A stretch of DNA of 34,286 nucleotides, taken from assembly GCA_002320245.1 (NCBI GenBank), contig DCKD01000004.1:1-34286 (forward strand). Direction: 5' to 3'. The notes beneath the pieces are model-generated. The model ran no database searches, was not told the origin of the DNA, and saw only the letters and a list, made by a program, of their open reading frames with translations. Source of the DNA: Lachnospiraceae bacterium UBA1683. Lineage in GTDB: Bacteria; Bacillota; Clostridia; Lachnospirales; Lachnospiraceae. Positions 24,623-31,025 of the stretch are shown piece after piece; the stretch's first letter is position 1; each line of letters opens with the position of its first letter. Position numbers and translations under genes: made by a program.

Positions 24623-25876
24623 ATGGAAAATCATTATTTTATAGATTCGGAATATCTTTCTCCCAAAGCGCTTGCCAGAAAGCACCGGTTGGAAAATGAA
24701 CCCTCCTCCAGAAAAAACCACATGGAATATCTGCCGGGTATGGAAAAAATAGAATCGGACGTCTGCGAAAAAGTCCTGTCTCAAATGAACAGCTATGATT
24801 ATCTGCAATATACCGCTGCCGATGCGAAAGCAGCATTAGAACATGAGCATTGTTCCGTTGAAGATTTTAAGGCACTTCTCTCCCCTGCCGCGGAGCCGTT
24901 CCTTGAACAAATGGCACAAAAAGCACGTCTGGAAACACAGAAGCATTTCGGGAACACAGTGTATCTCTTCACGCCCCTGTATATTGCCAACTATTGTGAA
25001 AATTACTGTGTATACTGCGGTTTCAACTGCTACAACCATATCAATCGGATGCGTCTGGACAAGGAACAGATTGAACATGAAATGAAGGTCATCGCCGGCT
25101 CCGGTATGGAAGAAATCCTGATCCTGACCGGTGAAAGCAGGGGCATGAGCAGTATCGAATACATTGGCGAAGCCTGCAGACTGGCGCGGAAATATTTCCG
25201 CATGGTCGGGCTTGAAATCTATCCGGTCAACACCGATGAATACCGCTATCTCCACGAATGCGGCGCTGACTACGTTACTGTTTTCCAAGAGACCTATGAT
25301 ACAGATAAATACGAGACGCTTCACCTTGCCGGACATAAACGGGTATGGCCGTACCGTTTTGATGCGCAGGAACGTGCCTTACAAGGAGGGATGAGAGGCG
25401 TTGCATTTTCCGCCCTGCTCGGATTGTCGGATTTCCGCAAAGATGCCCTTGCCAGCGCGCTGCATCTTTATTATCTGCAACGGAAATACCCGCAGGCAGA
25501 GATGTCACTCTCCTGCCCCCGTCTCCGTCCGATTATCAACAATGACAAAATCAATCCGATGGATGTTCACGAGAAACAGCTTTGCCAGGTAATTTGCGCA
25601 TACCGGATTTTCCTTCCTTTTATCGGAATAACGGTATCTTCCAGAGAAAGCGCCGGGTTCAGAAACGGTATTGTGAAAATTGCAGCCACAAAAGTATCTG
25701 CCGGCGTTTCCACCGGAATCGGCGACCACGAAAGTAAATATACAGGAAAGGAGACAGACAGCCTGGAAGGGGACGAGCAATTCGAAATAGATGACAGCCG
25801 CAGCCTGGAAAAGATGTATCACGATATTGCCGATGAAGGACTCCAACCTGTGCTGAACGATTATTTATATGTCTGA
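24623..25876 (+). CDS. thiH: 2-iminoacetate synthase ThiH (radical SAM)
   Basis: 417-aa radical SAM tyrosine lyase that makes dehydroglycine (with p-cresol) for ThiG; it is the anaerobic alternative to ThiO. The SAM cluster ligands Cys125, Cys129, Cys132 lie in ANYCENYCVYCGF. ILTGESRG, VGLEIYPVN, TVFQETYD, GHKRVWPYRFDAQERAL and ITVSSRESAGFRN are family blocks. The ATG at 24623 follows GGGGGTGG, 13 bases after the thiG stop; the longer upstream frame overlaps thiG in another phase. It overlaps the next gene by 8 bases. Confidence 0.95.
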   Translation: MENHYFIDSEYLSPKALARKHRLENEPSSRKNHMEYLPGMEKIESDVCEKVLSQMNSYDYLQYTAADAKAALEHEHCSVEDFKALLSPAAEPFLEQMAQKARLETQKHFGNTVYLFTPLYIANYCENYCVYCGFNCYNHINRMRLDKEQIEHEMKVIAGSGMEEILILTGESRGMSSIEYIGEACRLARKYFRMVGLEIYPVNTDEYRYLHECGADYVTVFQETYDTDKYETLHLAGHKRVWPYRFDAQERALQGGMRGVAFSALLGLSDFRKDALASALHLYYLQRKYPQAEMSLSCPRLRPIINNDKINPMDVHEKQLCQVICAYRIFLPFIGITVSSRESAGFRNGIVKIAATKVSAGVSTGIGDHESKYTGKETDSLEGDEQFEIDDSRSLEKMYHDIADEGLQPVLNDYLYV

Positions 25877-26471
25877 TATACTATGTGTAACTAACCGTAA
25901 CCTATGCAAGTCCGGCTTTCTTGCACAGATTGAAAAGATTGTGGACGCCGCTCCCGCCGGAATTATTCTCCGGGAAAAAGATTTATCGGAAGAGGATTAC
26001 AAAAGGCTCGCTGTCCCCGTAATTAAGATATGCAAAGAAAACGGCGTCCGCTGTATCCTGCACAGCTTTGTAAATACAGCAATCGAACTTCACGTGAAAA
26101 CAATCCACTTGCCTTTGCATATCCTGCGCGCCCTATCCGAAAAAGAAAAAGCTAAATTTCTGACAATCGGAGCTTCCTGCCATTCCAAAGAGGAAGCCCG
26201 GGAAGCAGCCGCTTTAGGCTGTAACTACATAACCGCAGGGCATATTTTTACAACAGAATGCAAAAAAGGGATTCCTCCCCGCGGGCTTGATTTCCTGCAT
26301 GAAATCTGCGAAAGCGTAACCATCCCGGTTTACGCCATCGGGGGAATTGACAGCACAAACGCTGAATCCGTCCGCAAAGCAGGGGCATCCGGATTCTGCA
26401 TCATGAGTGGATTGATGCGCTGCAGCGACCCGGTGCAGTATATTGACAGATTCGGGAGGGGAGGGAAATAG
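25869..26471 (+). CDS. tenI: TenI-like thiazole tautomerase (ThiE superfamily)
   Basis: 200-aa TIM barrel of the ThiE/TenI group. It keeps LREKDL, IGASCHSKEEA, AGHIFTTECKKGIPPRG and AIGGIDSTNAESV...GASGFCIMSGL. The blocks that bind pyrimidine pyrophosphate in ThiE are changed: the ND pair after LHSF and the GxHLGQxD block, here IHLPLHIL. The GHIFTTECKKG histidine block matches B. subtilis TenI, which aromatises the ThiG product. So I favour thiazole tautomerase over thiamine phosphate synthase. Last gene of the operon; no clear terminator follows. Confidence 0.75.
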   Translation: MSDILCVTNRNLCKSGFLAQIEKIVDAAPAGIILREKDLSEEDYKRLAVPVIKICKENGVRCILHSFVNTAIELHVKTIHLPLHILRALSEKEKAKFLTIGASCHSKEEAREAAALGCNYITAGHIFTTECKKGIPPRGLDFLHEICESVTIPVYAIGGIDSTNAESVRKAGASGFCIMSGLMRCSDPVQYIDRFGRGGK

Positions 26472-26786
26472 TACCATTTCTTTATCACAGGTAAGTGCCG
26501 CCTTTAATATATACTCATGATTTTCCACATGTGGCATTACCGGCTTCAGCAACAGGAAAAACAGATGGCTGGTAACATTCTCCGGAATCTCGCCTGCAAG
26601 AACATAATTCGTTATCCACCTTTCTACAAAATCGGATAACTGAAATGATTGCTCCACATCTAATCTTTCAAATAAATGCTCGGAAATATTTGATAGATAA
26701 TTTTCAAATGCGGCAATATAAATTTGTCGTTTATCTTTGAAATAACTATACACCGCCCCCGTTGAAATTCCTGCTCGTTTAGCAAT
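26472..26786 (-). pseudogene. TetR-family regulator remnant, truncated at the N-terminus
   Basis: Reading on the minus strand from 26786: IAKRAGISTGAVYSYFKDKR is the recognition helix end of a TetR HTH, followed by a helical body (IAAFENYLSNISEHLFERL, FVERWITNYVLAGEIPENV). A stop codon lies at 26787-26789 and helix 1 of the HTH is missing. The 3' end runs into the tenI gene on the other strand with no natural C-terminus, so both ends are probably lost. A GTG at 26751-26753 could start a protein but without a working DNA-binding domain. Confidence 0.65.
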
Positions 26787-26789
26787 TTA

Positions 26790-27037
26790 ACATTACGATA
26801 AATTTCCTCATGGGAAAATACCCAGGCGGGATGAGCAATTATTGGGGCTTTAAAGACTCCATCACGGCCTGGGTGTTCAAAAAGTGTTTAAATGTTTCTC
26901 CCACAAACCGGGACTTGTCAGTACCTTTTCTGGTTATCTAGTTCTCACTGCATACATTGTAATTCAATTTTATAAGTAGCGCAATCAAAAAAGAAAGCGA
27001 AAATAACTACTAAGTTTTTGTTGATCTACGATGACTC
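26790..27037. other. Gene-free stretch with an unrecognised plus-strand fragment
   Basis: On the plus strand an open frame reads MGKYPGGMSNYWGFKDS and then ITAWVFKKCLN before stopping near 26940. It has no ribosome site and I do not recognise it; together with the cut TetR gene it suggests past rearrangement here. The rest up to the transporter gene is AT-rich with no clear terminator. Confidence 0.3.
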
Positions 27038-28453
27038 TTATACGAATAATGACTGAACCATCGTAAATATTCCTGCTGACTGCAAGAACAATACCGCCAT
27101 CATAATCGGAACAACATAACGAATCATAAAGATATATAATTTTTTTCTCCGGAAAGGATGACCACTCGATTCCATTTCTTCACAAATCCACTTCGGCTTA
27201 ATGATCCATCCAACAAAGATGCATGTCAGCAAAGATATAAATGGCATCAGGAAACTGTTACTAACATAGTCCATCAAATCCAGTAACTGCGCTGTCTGCC
27301 CATTGGGAAGACTCAGCTCAAAGTAAAATACGTTGTAACCCATGCAAATAATTGCTGCCGCAACTGCAGAGGCAACACCAATGATCAGGCTGGTTTTCTT
27401 TCGGCTGCCATGAAAAATATCCATAAAGTTTGCAACCAATGTTTCCATGATAGAAATACAAGAGGTAAGTGCTGCAAATAGTACCATAACAAAGAACACA
27501 ATGCCGATGACATTTCCAATCCATCCCATAGCCTCAAATACTTTCGGAAGCGAAACAAACATCAAACTTGGTCCGGATGCCATCCCCTCTGCTCCAAAAA
27601 ACACATATACAGCCGGAATGATCATAAGACCCGCCAAAAATGCTACAAATGTGTCAAAGAACTCAATCTGCGCAAGTGACTGACTTAAGTTGACTTCTTT
27701 CTTTACGTAAGAACCATAAGTAATCATGATTCCCATGGACACACTCAGAGAAAAGAATAACTGACTCATTGCATCCAGAAGAATTTCCAAAAAGCGTTTT
27801 ACTGTCATGCCATCCAGATTCGGTATCAGATAAACCGATAGGCCCTGAAGCCCCGTCCGGATATTGCCATTTCCATCTTTAAACTGTAATGTCAAAGAGT
27901 ATATTGCTATGATTACTATCATAATCAAAAGCCCCGGCATTACAACCTTAGCAAAACGTTCAATTCCTTTTTCAACGCCGCTGTACACGATAAACGCTGT
28001 AACTGCAAGAAACAAAAGCATAAATACAATTGGAGATACTTCCGATGTAATAAACGAAGTAAAATATCCTTCCTGCGCCGCATCTGTACCGTGACCTGCC
28101 AGATAAACAGCCAGATATTTGGTAATCCATCCGCCAATAACAGAATAATACGTCATAATAATAATCGGCACTAAGAACGTCAGACAGCCTAAAAATTTCC
28201 ACTTTCTGTTCATTGCAGCAAATGCATGAAGCGCATTCGTTTTGGTTCTGCGTCCAATAGCCACGTCCGTAACCAGAAGCGTAAACCCAAATGTGAATAC
28301 CAATGCCACATAAATAATAATAAACAGCCCGCCTCCGTCTTTGGCTGCCAAATAAGGGAATCTCCAGATATTCCCAACACCTACTGCACTACCAGCAGCT
28401 GCAAGTACAAAGCCAAGAGACCCTGTAAAACTACTTTTCTTTTTTGTTTCCAT
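27038..28453 (-). CDS. NSS-family sodium-dependent transporter
   Basis: 471-aa neurotransmitter:sodium symporter with about 11-12 membrane helices. The hallmark first helix GSAVGVGNIWRFPYLAAKDGG is split here as GVGNIWRFPY at about residues 25-34 with the sodium and substrate backbone. MTYYSVIGGW (helix 3), FSLSVSMGIMITYGSY (helix 6) and AALTSCISIMET (helix 8) are standard family blocks. It likely takes up an amino acid such as tyrosine, tryptophan or a branched-chain type; the substrate is not determined. RBS GAGGAAA. It is divergent from the XRE regulator gene, which probably controls it. Confidence 0.92.
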   Translation of the reverse strand: METKKKSSFTGSLGFVLAAAGSAVGVGNIWRFPYLAAKDGGGLFIIIYVALVFTFGFTLLVTDVAIGRRTKTNALHAFAAMNRKWKFLGCLTFLVPIIIMTYYSVIGGWITKYLAVYLAGHGTDAAQEGYFTSFITSEVSPIVFMLLFLAVTAFIVYSGVEKGIERFAKVVMPGLLIMIVIIAIYSLTLQFKDGNGNIRTGLQGLSVYLIPNLDGMTVKRFLEILLDAMSQLFFSLSVSMGIMITYGSYVKKEVNLSQSLAQIEFFDTFVAFLAGLMIIPAVYVFFGAEGMASGPSLMFVSLPKVFEAMGWIGNVIGIVFFVMVLFAALTSCISIMETLVANFMDIFHGSRKKTSLIIGVASAVAAAIICMGYNVFYFELSLPNGQTAQLLDLMDYVSNSFLMPFISLLTCIFVGWIIKPKWICEEMESSGHPFRRKKLYIFMIRYVVPIMMAVLFLQSAGIFTMVQSLFV

Positions 28454-28505
28454 AGTACTTTTTCCTCGTTTCGTTTATATGATAGATTTTATCAGACTTT
28501 TAACA

Positions 28506-28533
28506 ATTATAAGGGTTTCAGAAAATAAATCAA
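28506..28533 (-). promoter_or_regulatory. Promoter of the NSS transporter gene
   Basis: Minus-strand TTGATT (28528-28533), 16-base spacer, TATAAT (28506-28511). A TGAAAC half site lies within the spacer. Confidence 0.6.
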
Positions 28534-28579
28534 CTAATTCGAAGTTTAATTTAGTGAAACATTTGCATCAAAAGTTTCA
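28515..28579. promoter_or_regulatory. GTTTCA/TGAAAC half sites between the divergent genes
   Basis: GTTTCA at 28515-28520, TGAAAC at 28555-28560 and GTTTCA at 28574-28579. The last two form an inverted repeat with a 13-base spacer; the first overlaps the transporter promoter. They are candidate binding sites of the XRE protein. Confidence 0.4.
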
Positions 28580-28608
28580 TAATAATAGAATTAAAATAAA
28601 CATTATGA

Positions 28609-28614
28609 TATAAT
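28609..28614 (+). promoter_or_regulatory. -10 element of the XRE gene
   Basis: TATAAT with no good -35 at 16-18 bases (TAGAAT at 17). The gene begins 60 bases downstream. Confidence 0.45.
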
Positions 28615-28674
28615 CGAAAGGGTGAAAGCAATATTTTTCAAGAAAAGTACATTTATATGAAACTCGGAGGATTT

Positions 28675-29403
28675 ATGAATCAGATTAACATATATGTGGG
28701 ATCACGAATCAGAATGTACCGGAAGTCCAGACGACTTACCCTTCAACAACTGGCTGATTCCATCCATAAAAGCCGTTCCAGTGTAAGCAAATATGAAAAC
28801 GGAGAGGTTTCTCTGGATATTGAAACTCTGGCAGAGATAGCCGAAGTGTTGCAGGTGAATATAAACCAGCTAACAGACCTTCCTCCTCAAATTCCAGAAC
28901 CATCTCCTAACCTGGCAGTACAAGGTGGTATGAGTCCCTTCTTTCAGGCACGACGTCTGTATTTCTATTTTTACGATGGACGATATCAACGCCTAAAGGA
29001 CGGAATTATTGACATCCGAGAATCGGAAACCGAAAAAGGTGAATTCGTGGCGGTTCTTTCAATCAGTGCTGTCAGTCCAGCAGGAAGAAGCAGTGAAATT
29101 TACTATACCGGAAAAGTAATCTATAGTGATATGCTGATACGTTTTTCCTTCGTGAATCAGTGTAATGCTCTTGAGGAAGATTTACTTTATATCTTTAATC
29201 CTCTGGAAATACGTGATTCCACAGACGGACTTTTATGCGGCATTTCCAGTGCTGATTTAATGCCTTGTGCTTTTAAATGCCTTGTGACATTGAAACCTCA
29301 AGATCACACAGACGATTTAAAGAACCAGCTTCTAATTACCAAAAAGGAACTGGCCCGATGGCAAAAACTAAATATGCTTATTGTAGATAACCGTGGATTT
29401 TAA
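28675..29403 (+). CDS. XRE-family transcriptional regulator with unknown sensor domain
   Basis: 242-aa protein. Residues about 8-63 are a Cro/C1-type HTH (RIRMYRKSRRLTLQQLADSI, SRSSVSKYENGEVSLDI). After a linker rich in proline (PPQIPEPSPN), residues 85-215 form a beta-rich domain starting RRLYFYFYDGRYQRLKDG with SEIYYTGKVIYSD and FNPLEIRDSTDGLLCG; I do not recognise this domain. The ATG at 28675 is chosen over 28657 because CGGAGG sits 4-5 bases before it. Divergent orientation and shared control region point to regulation of the NSS transporter, probably by sensing its substrate. Confidence 0.85.
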   Translation: MNQINIYVGSRIRMYRKSRRLTLQQLADSIHKSRSSVSKYENGEVSLDIETLAEIAEVLQVNINQLTDLPPQIPEPSPNLAVQGGMSPFFQARRLYFYFYDGRYQRLKDGIIDIRESETEKGEFVAVLSISAVSPAGRSSEIYYTGKVIYSDMLIRFSFVNQCNALEEDLLYIFNPLEIRDSTDGLLCGISSADLMPCAFKCLVTLKPQDHTDDLKNQLLITKKELARWQKLNMLIVDNRGF

Positions 29404-29430
29404 GCCTGCCCTTGACCAAAACCAGACAAA

Positions 29431-29467
29431 GTAATAGCATCCAAATGTTAAAATTGGATGCTATTAC
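29431..29467. other. Perfect 14-bp inverted repeat after the XRE gene
   Basis: GTAATAGCATCCAA (29431-29444) and TTGGATGCTATTAC (29454-29467) around a 9-base loop. The long stem 28 bases after the stop suggests an RNA 3' end for the XRE transcript, but no T run follows, so it is not a standard intrinsic terminator. Confidence 0.5.
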
Positions 29468-29733
29468 AAATTACAAATATCTAATTTACTATCCCAATCC
29501 TGATCCTTCAATTTCTTCTGGATCACCACTTATGCTGGAACTCGGACACCACACAAGTTGATAGGTGCAACATTACATGTACCTTCGTCTTGGACCGTCC
29601 ACGGTAGTCTCAACCCAGTATTTTTACTGCTGTTGTACTTATAATGACCTCGATTACTTCAAATTTCGTCTTACCTATCAACTGGAAGTTATCTGTTTCT
29701 TTCCTGCAAGTTGGTGGTTAGCACCAAAAAAAA
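29468..29733. other. Gene-free stretch with a long-range inverted repeat
   Basis: AGTTGATAGGT (29556-29566) and ACCTATCAACT (29673-29683) are perfect 11-bp arms 106 bases apart. A small hairpin TTGGTG-GTTAG-CACCAA (29711-29727) follows. A 61-codon open frame crosses here but has no ribosome site and ends inside the next gene. It may be a small non-autonomous element or relic; no target duplications are visible. Confidence 0.35.
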
Positions 29734-30147
29734 TCATCTTAAACTATTAAACTTAATAAACTCGCCCCATAGTTCATTATAATTTTCAAAATAATAATAT
29801 GTTTCCCCTATCATAAAATATTTACCTGGACTAATTTCTAGCGTTTTATCATCAGTAAACTGAATCGTATAATAGACAACTGCTCCAGAAGATAATACCT
29901 TATTTTTATCTACTTCATCTCCCAAATTTACTTGATTAAGTAACTTGACAAAACCATCAATCTCATTTTCTGCCATCGAATATTTAAATGTACCATCTTT
30001 CCCACCAGTACTTCCCGCACATATAATTTTATCTATTTCAGCTGCATTTATCTCGGTGAGATTGTCCTCGTTTCCTTGTTTGTTACAGCCAAAAATTAAC
30101 ACCAAAGATGATAACATTATTACAAAAAATACGAGTATTCTCTTCAT
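29734..30147 (-). CDS. Hypothetical lipoprotein
   Basis: 137-aa secreted protein. The N-terminus MKRILVFFVIML is a lipoprotein signal ending in the lipobox LIFGC, with the lipidated cysteine at about residue 21. The mature part has a small alpha/beta pattern with TIQFTDDKTLEISPGKYFMIGE and YYYFENYNELW. I do not recognise the family. The ATG at 30147 follows GGGAGA. It may be co-transcribed with the two genes upstream (33-base gap). The gene is more AT-rich than its neighbours. Confidence 0.75.
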   Translation of the reverse strand: MKRILVFFVIMLSSLVLIFGCNKQGNEDNLTEINAAEIDKIICAGSTGGKDGTFKYSMAENEIDGFVKLLNQVNLGDEVDKNKVLSSGAVVYYTIQFTDDKTLEISPGKYFMIGETYYYFENYNELWGEFIKFNSLR

Positions 30148-30180
30148 ACTGGTTTCTCCCATATCAAACTTATTGAATAG

Positions 30181-30336
30181 TTATTTCTTCTTGAACTTCG
30201 GCGGTATCTTTTCCTCCAGTTTTTGATTCAGAATACTGTCCTTTTTTTCCAACCGTTTCTGAAGAAATTTCTGCTCCTGTGCTTCCAGCTTTTCCCACTC
30301 TTTCTGAAACGGCGTCCTTTTATCAAATAGTCGCAT
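30181..30336 (-). CDS. 51-aa charged protein, possible truncated EcsC N-terminus
   Basis: Small gene with a clear GGAGG site, starting 2 bases after the yccF stop. The product is rich in Lys, Glu and Gln: MRLFDKRTPFQKEWEKLEAQ, then EQKFLQKRLEKKDSILNQK, ending IPPKFKKK; it should be one or two long helices. The pattern RLEKK...LNQKLEEKIP resembles the start of clostridial EcsC-family proteins, which go on for 200 or more residues, so this may be a cut-down relic. It could instead be a genuine small protein. Confidence 0.55.
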   Translation of the reverse strand: MRLFDKRTPFQKEWEKLEAQEQKFLQKRLEKKDSILNQKLEEKIPPKFKKK

Positions 30337-30338
30337 CC

Positions 30339-30698
30339 TTAATACACCTCCGCACCAAACGGCATCAATGCCAGTTTTGCCAACTTAAACTGCTGTAAAC
30401 CAAAAGGAATTCCGATAACAGTCGCACATAATGCCGCTCCCAGTACCAGATGCTCCAACGCAAGCGGCAGACCGGAGACGATCAGCCAGATGATATTCAA
30501 AAGAAAGGAACCCGCACCGCCACCATACTGTACTTCTTTCCCAAACGGGAAGAAACTAAGCGCCGCAAATTTAAAGCACTGTAGCCCTACCGGAATTCCC
30601 ACAACGGTGATACACCAGAGGCATCCCGTCAGACACCAGCTAAGCCCACTGACAGCTCCGCCAAACGCAAACCATAATAAATTCCCCAAGCATCCCAT
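30339..30698 (-). CDS. YccF-domain inner membrane protein
   Basis: 119-aa membrane protein of the YccF family (DUF307). It holds two copies of the same unit: WCITVVGIPVGLQCFKFAAL with SFFPFGKEV (about 28-54), and CATVIGIPFGLQQFKLAKL with ALMPFGAEV (about 91-117). The repeated GIPxGLQxFK and PFGxEV motifs define the family. Function not established. It heads a likely three-gene unit with the 51-aa protein and the lipoprotein. Confidence 0.88.
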   Translation of the reverse strand: MGCLGNLLWFAFGGAVSGLSWCLTGCLWCITVVGIPVGLQCFKFAALSFFPFGKEVQYGGGAGSFLLNIIWLIVSGLPLALEHLVLGAALCATVIGIPFGLQQFKLAKLALMPFGAEVY

Positions 30699-30810
30699 GT
30701 GCTACACCTCCCCGTTCATCTGTCTTTTTACATGATCCAGTATCATTTATAGTGGCTCAGTTGTCAAGACAAAAATCTGAGATTTTATAATGAACTGATA
30801 TGGCGGACGA

Positions 30811-30933
30811 ATGACAAGGAGCATGGGGAGAATAGTGGAACACTCCCCAAATCCCCATATATGCATTGATAAGGCTTTTTCTCACCCTGACGAGACAGAT
30901 TTGATTGAGCTGAAAAATGCTGCATCAAAGTAA
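30811..30933 (+). CDS. Possible 40-aa open frame, unrecognised
   Basis: Reads MTRSMGRIVEHSPNPHICID, then KAFSHPDETDLIELKNAASK. The end has a protein-like composition, but no ribosome site precedes the ATG, so it may be the tail of a lost gene. It is the only coding-like content in the 327 bases before mgtA. I saw no M-box or other magnesium leader there, nor a convincing mgtA promoter. Confidence 0.25.
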   Translation: MTRSMGRIVEHSPNPHICIDKAFSHPDETDLIELKNAASK

Positions 30934-31025
30934 ATAGCAAGAAAAAAGCAAGAATATAAACATAACATTTTCATAACAATATGTTAAAATATTTTTACTT
31001 ATACTTATAAAGGAGGGACTGTCTC

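Noticed and set aside
26214..26753. 179-codon frame as an intact TetR regulator
   Set aside because: Its last third is antisense to tenI and its N-terminal HTH is cut by a stop at 26787-26789; only the remnant 26472-26786 is supported.
29565..29750. 61-codon open frame in the gap after the XRE gene
   Set aside because: No ribosome site, unusual composition, and it overlaps the end of the lipoprotein gene; more likely chance.
30699..31025. Magnesium riboswitch (M-box) before mgtA
   Set aside because: None of the conserved M-box blocks is recognisable, and the hairpin near 30824-30862 is too small.
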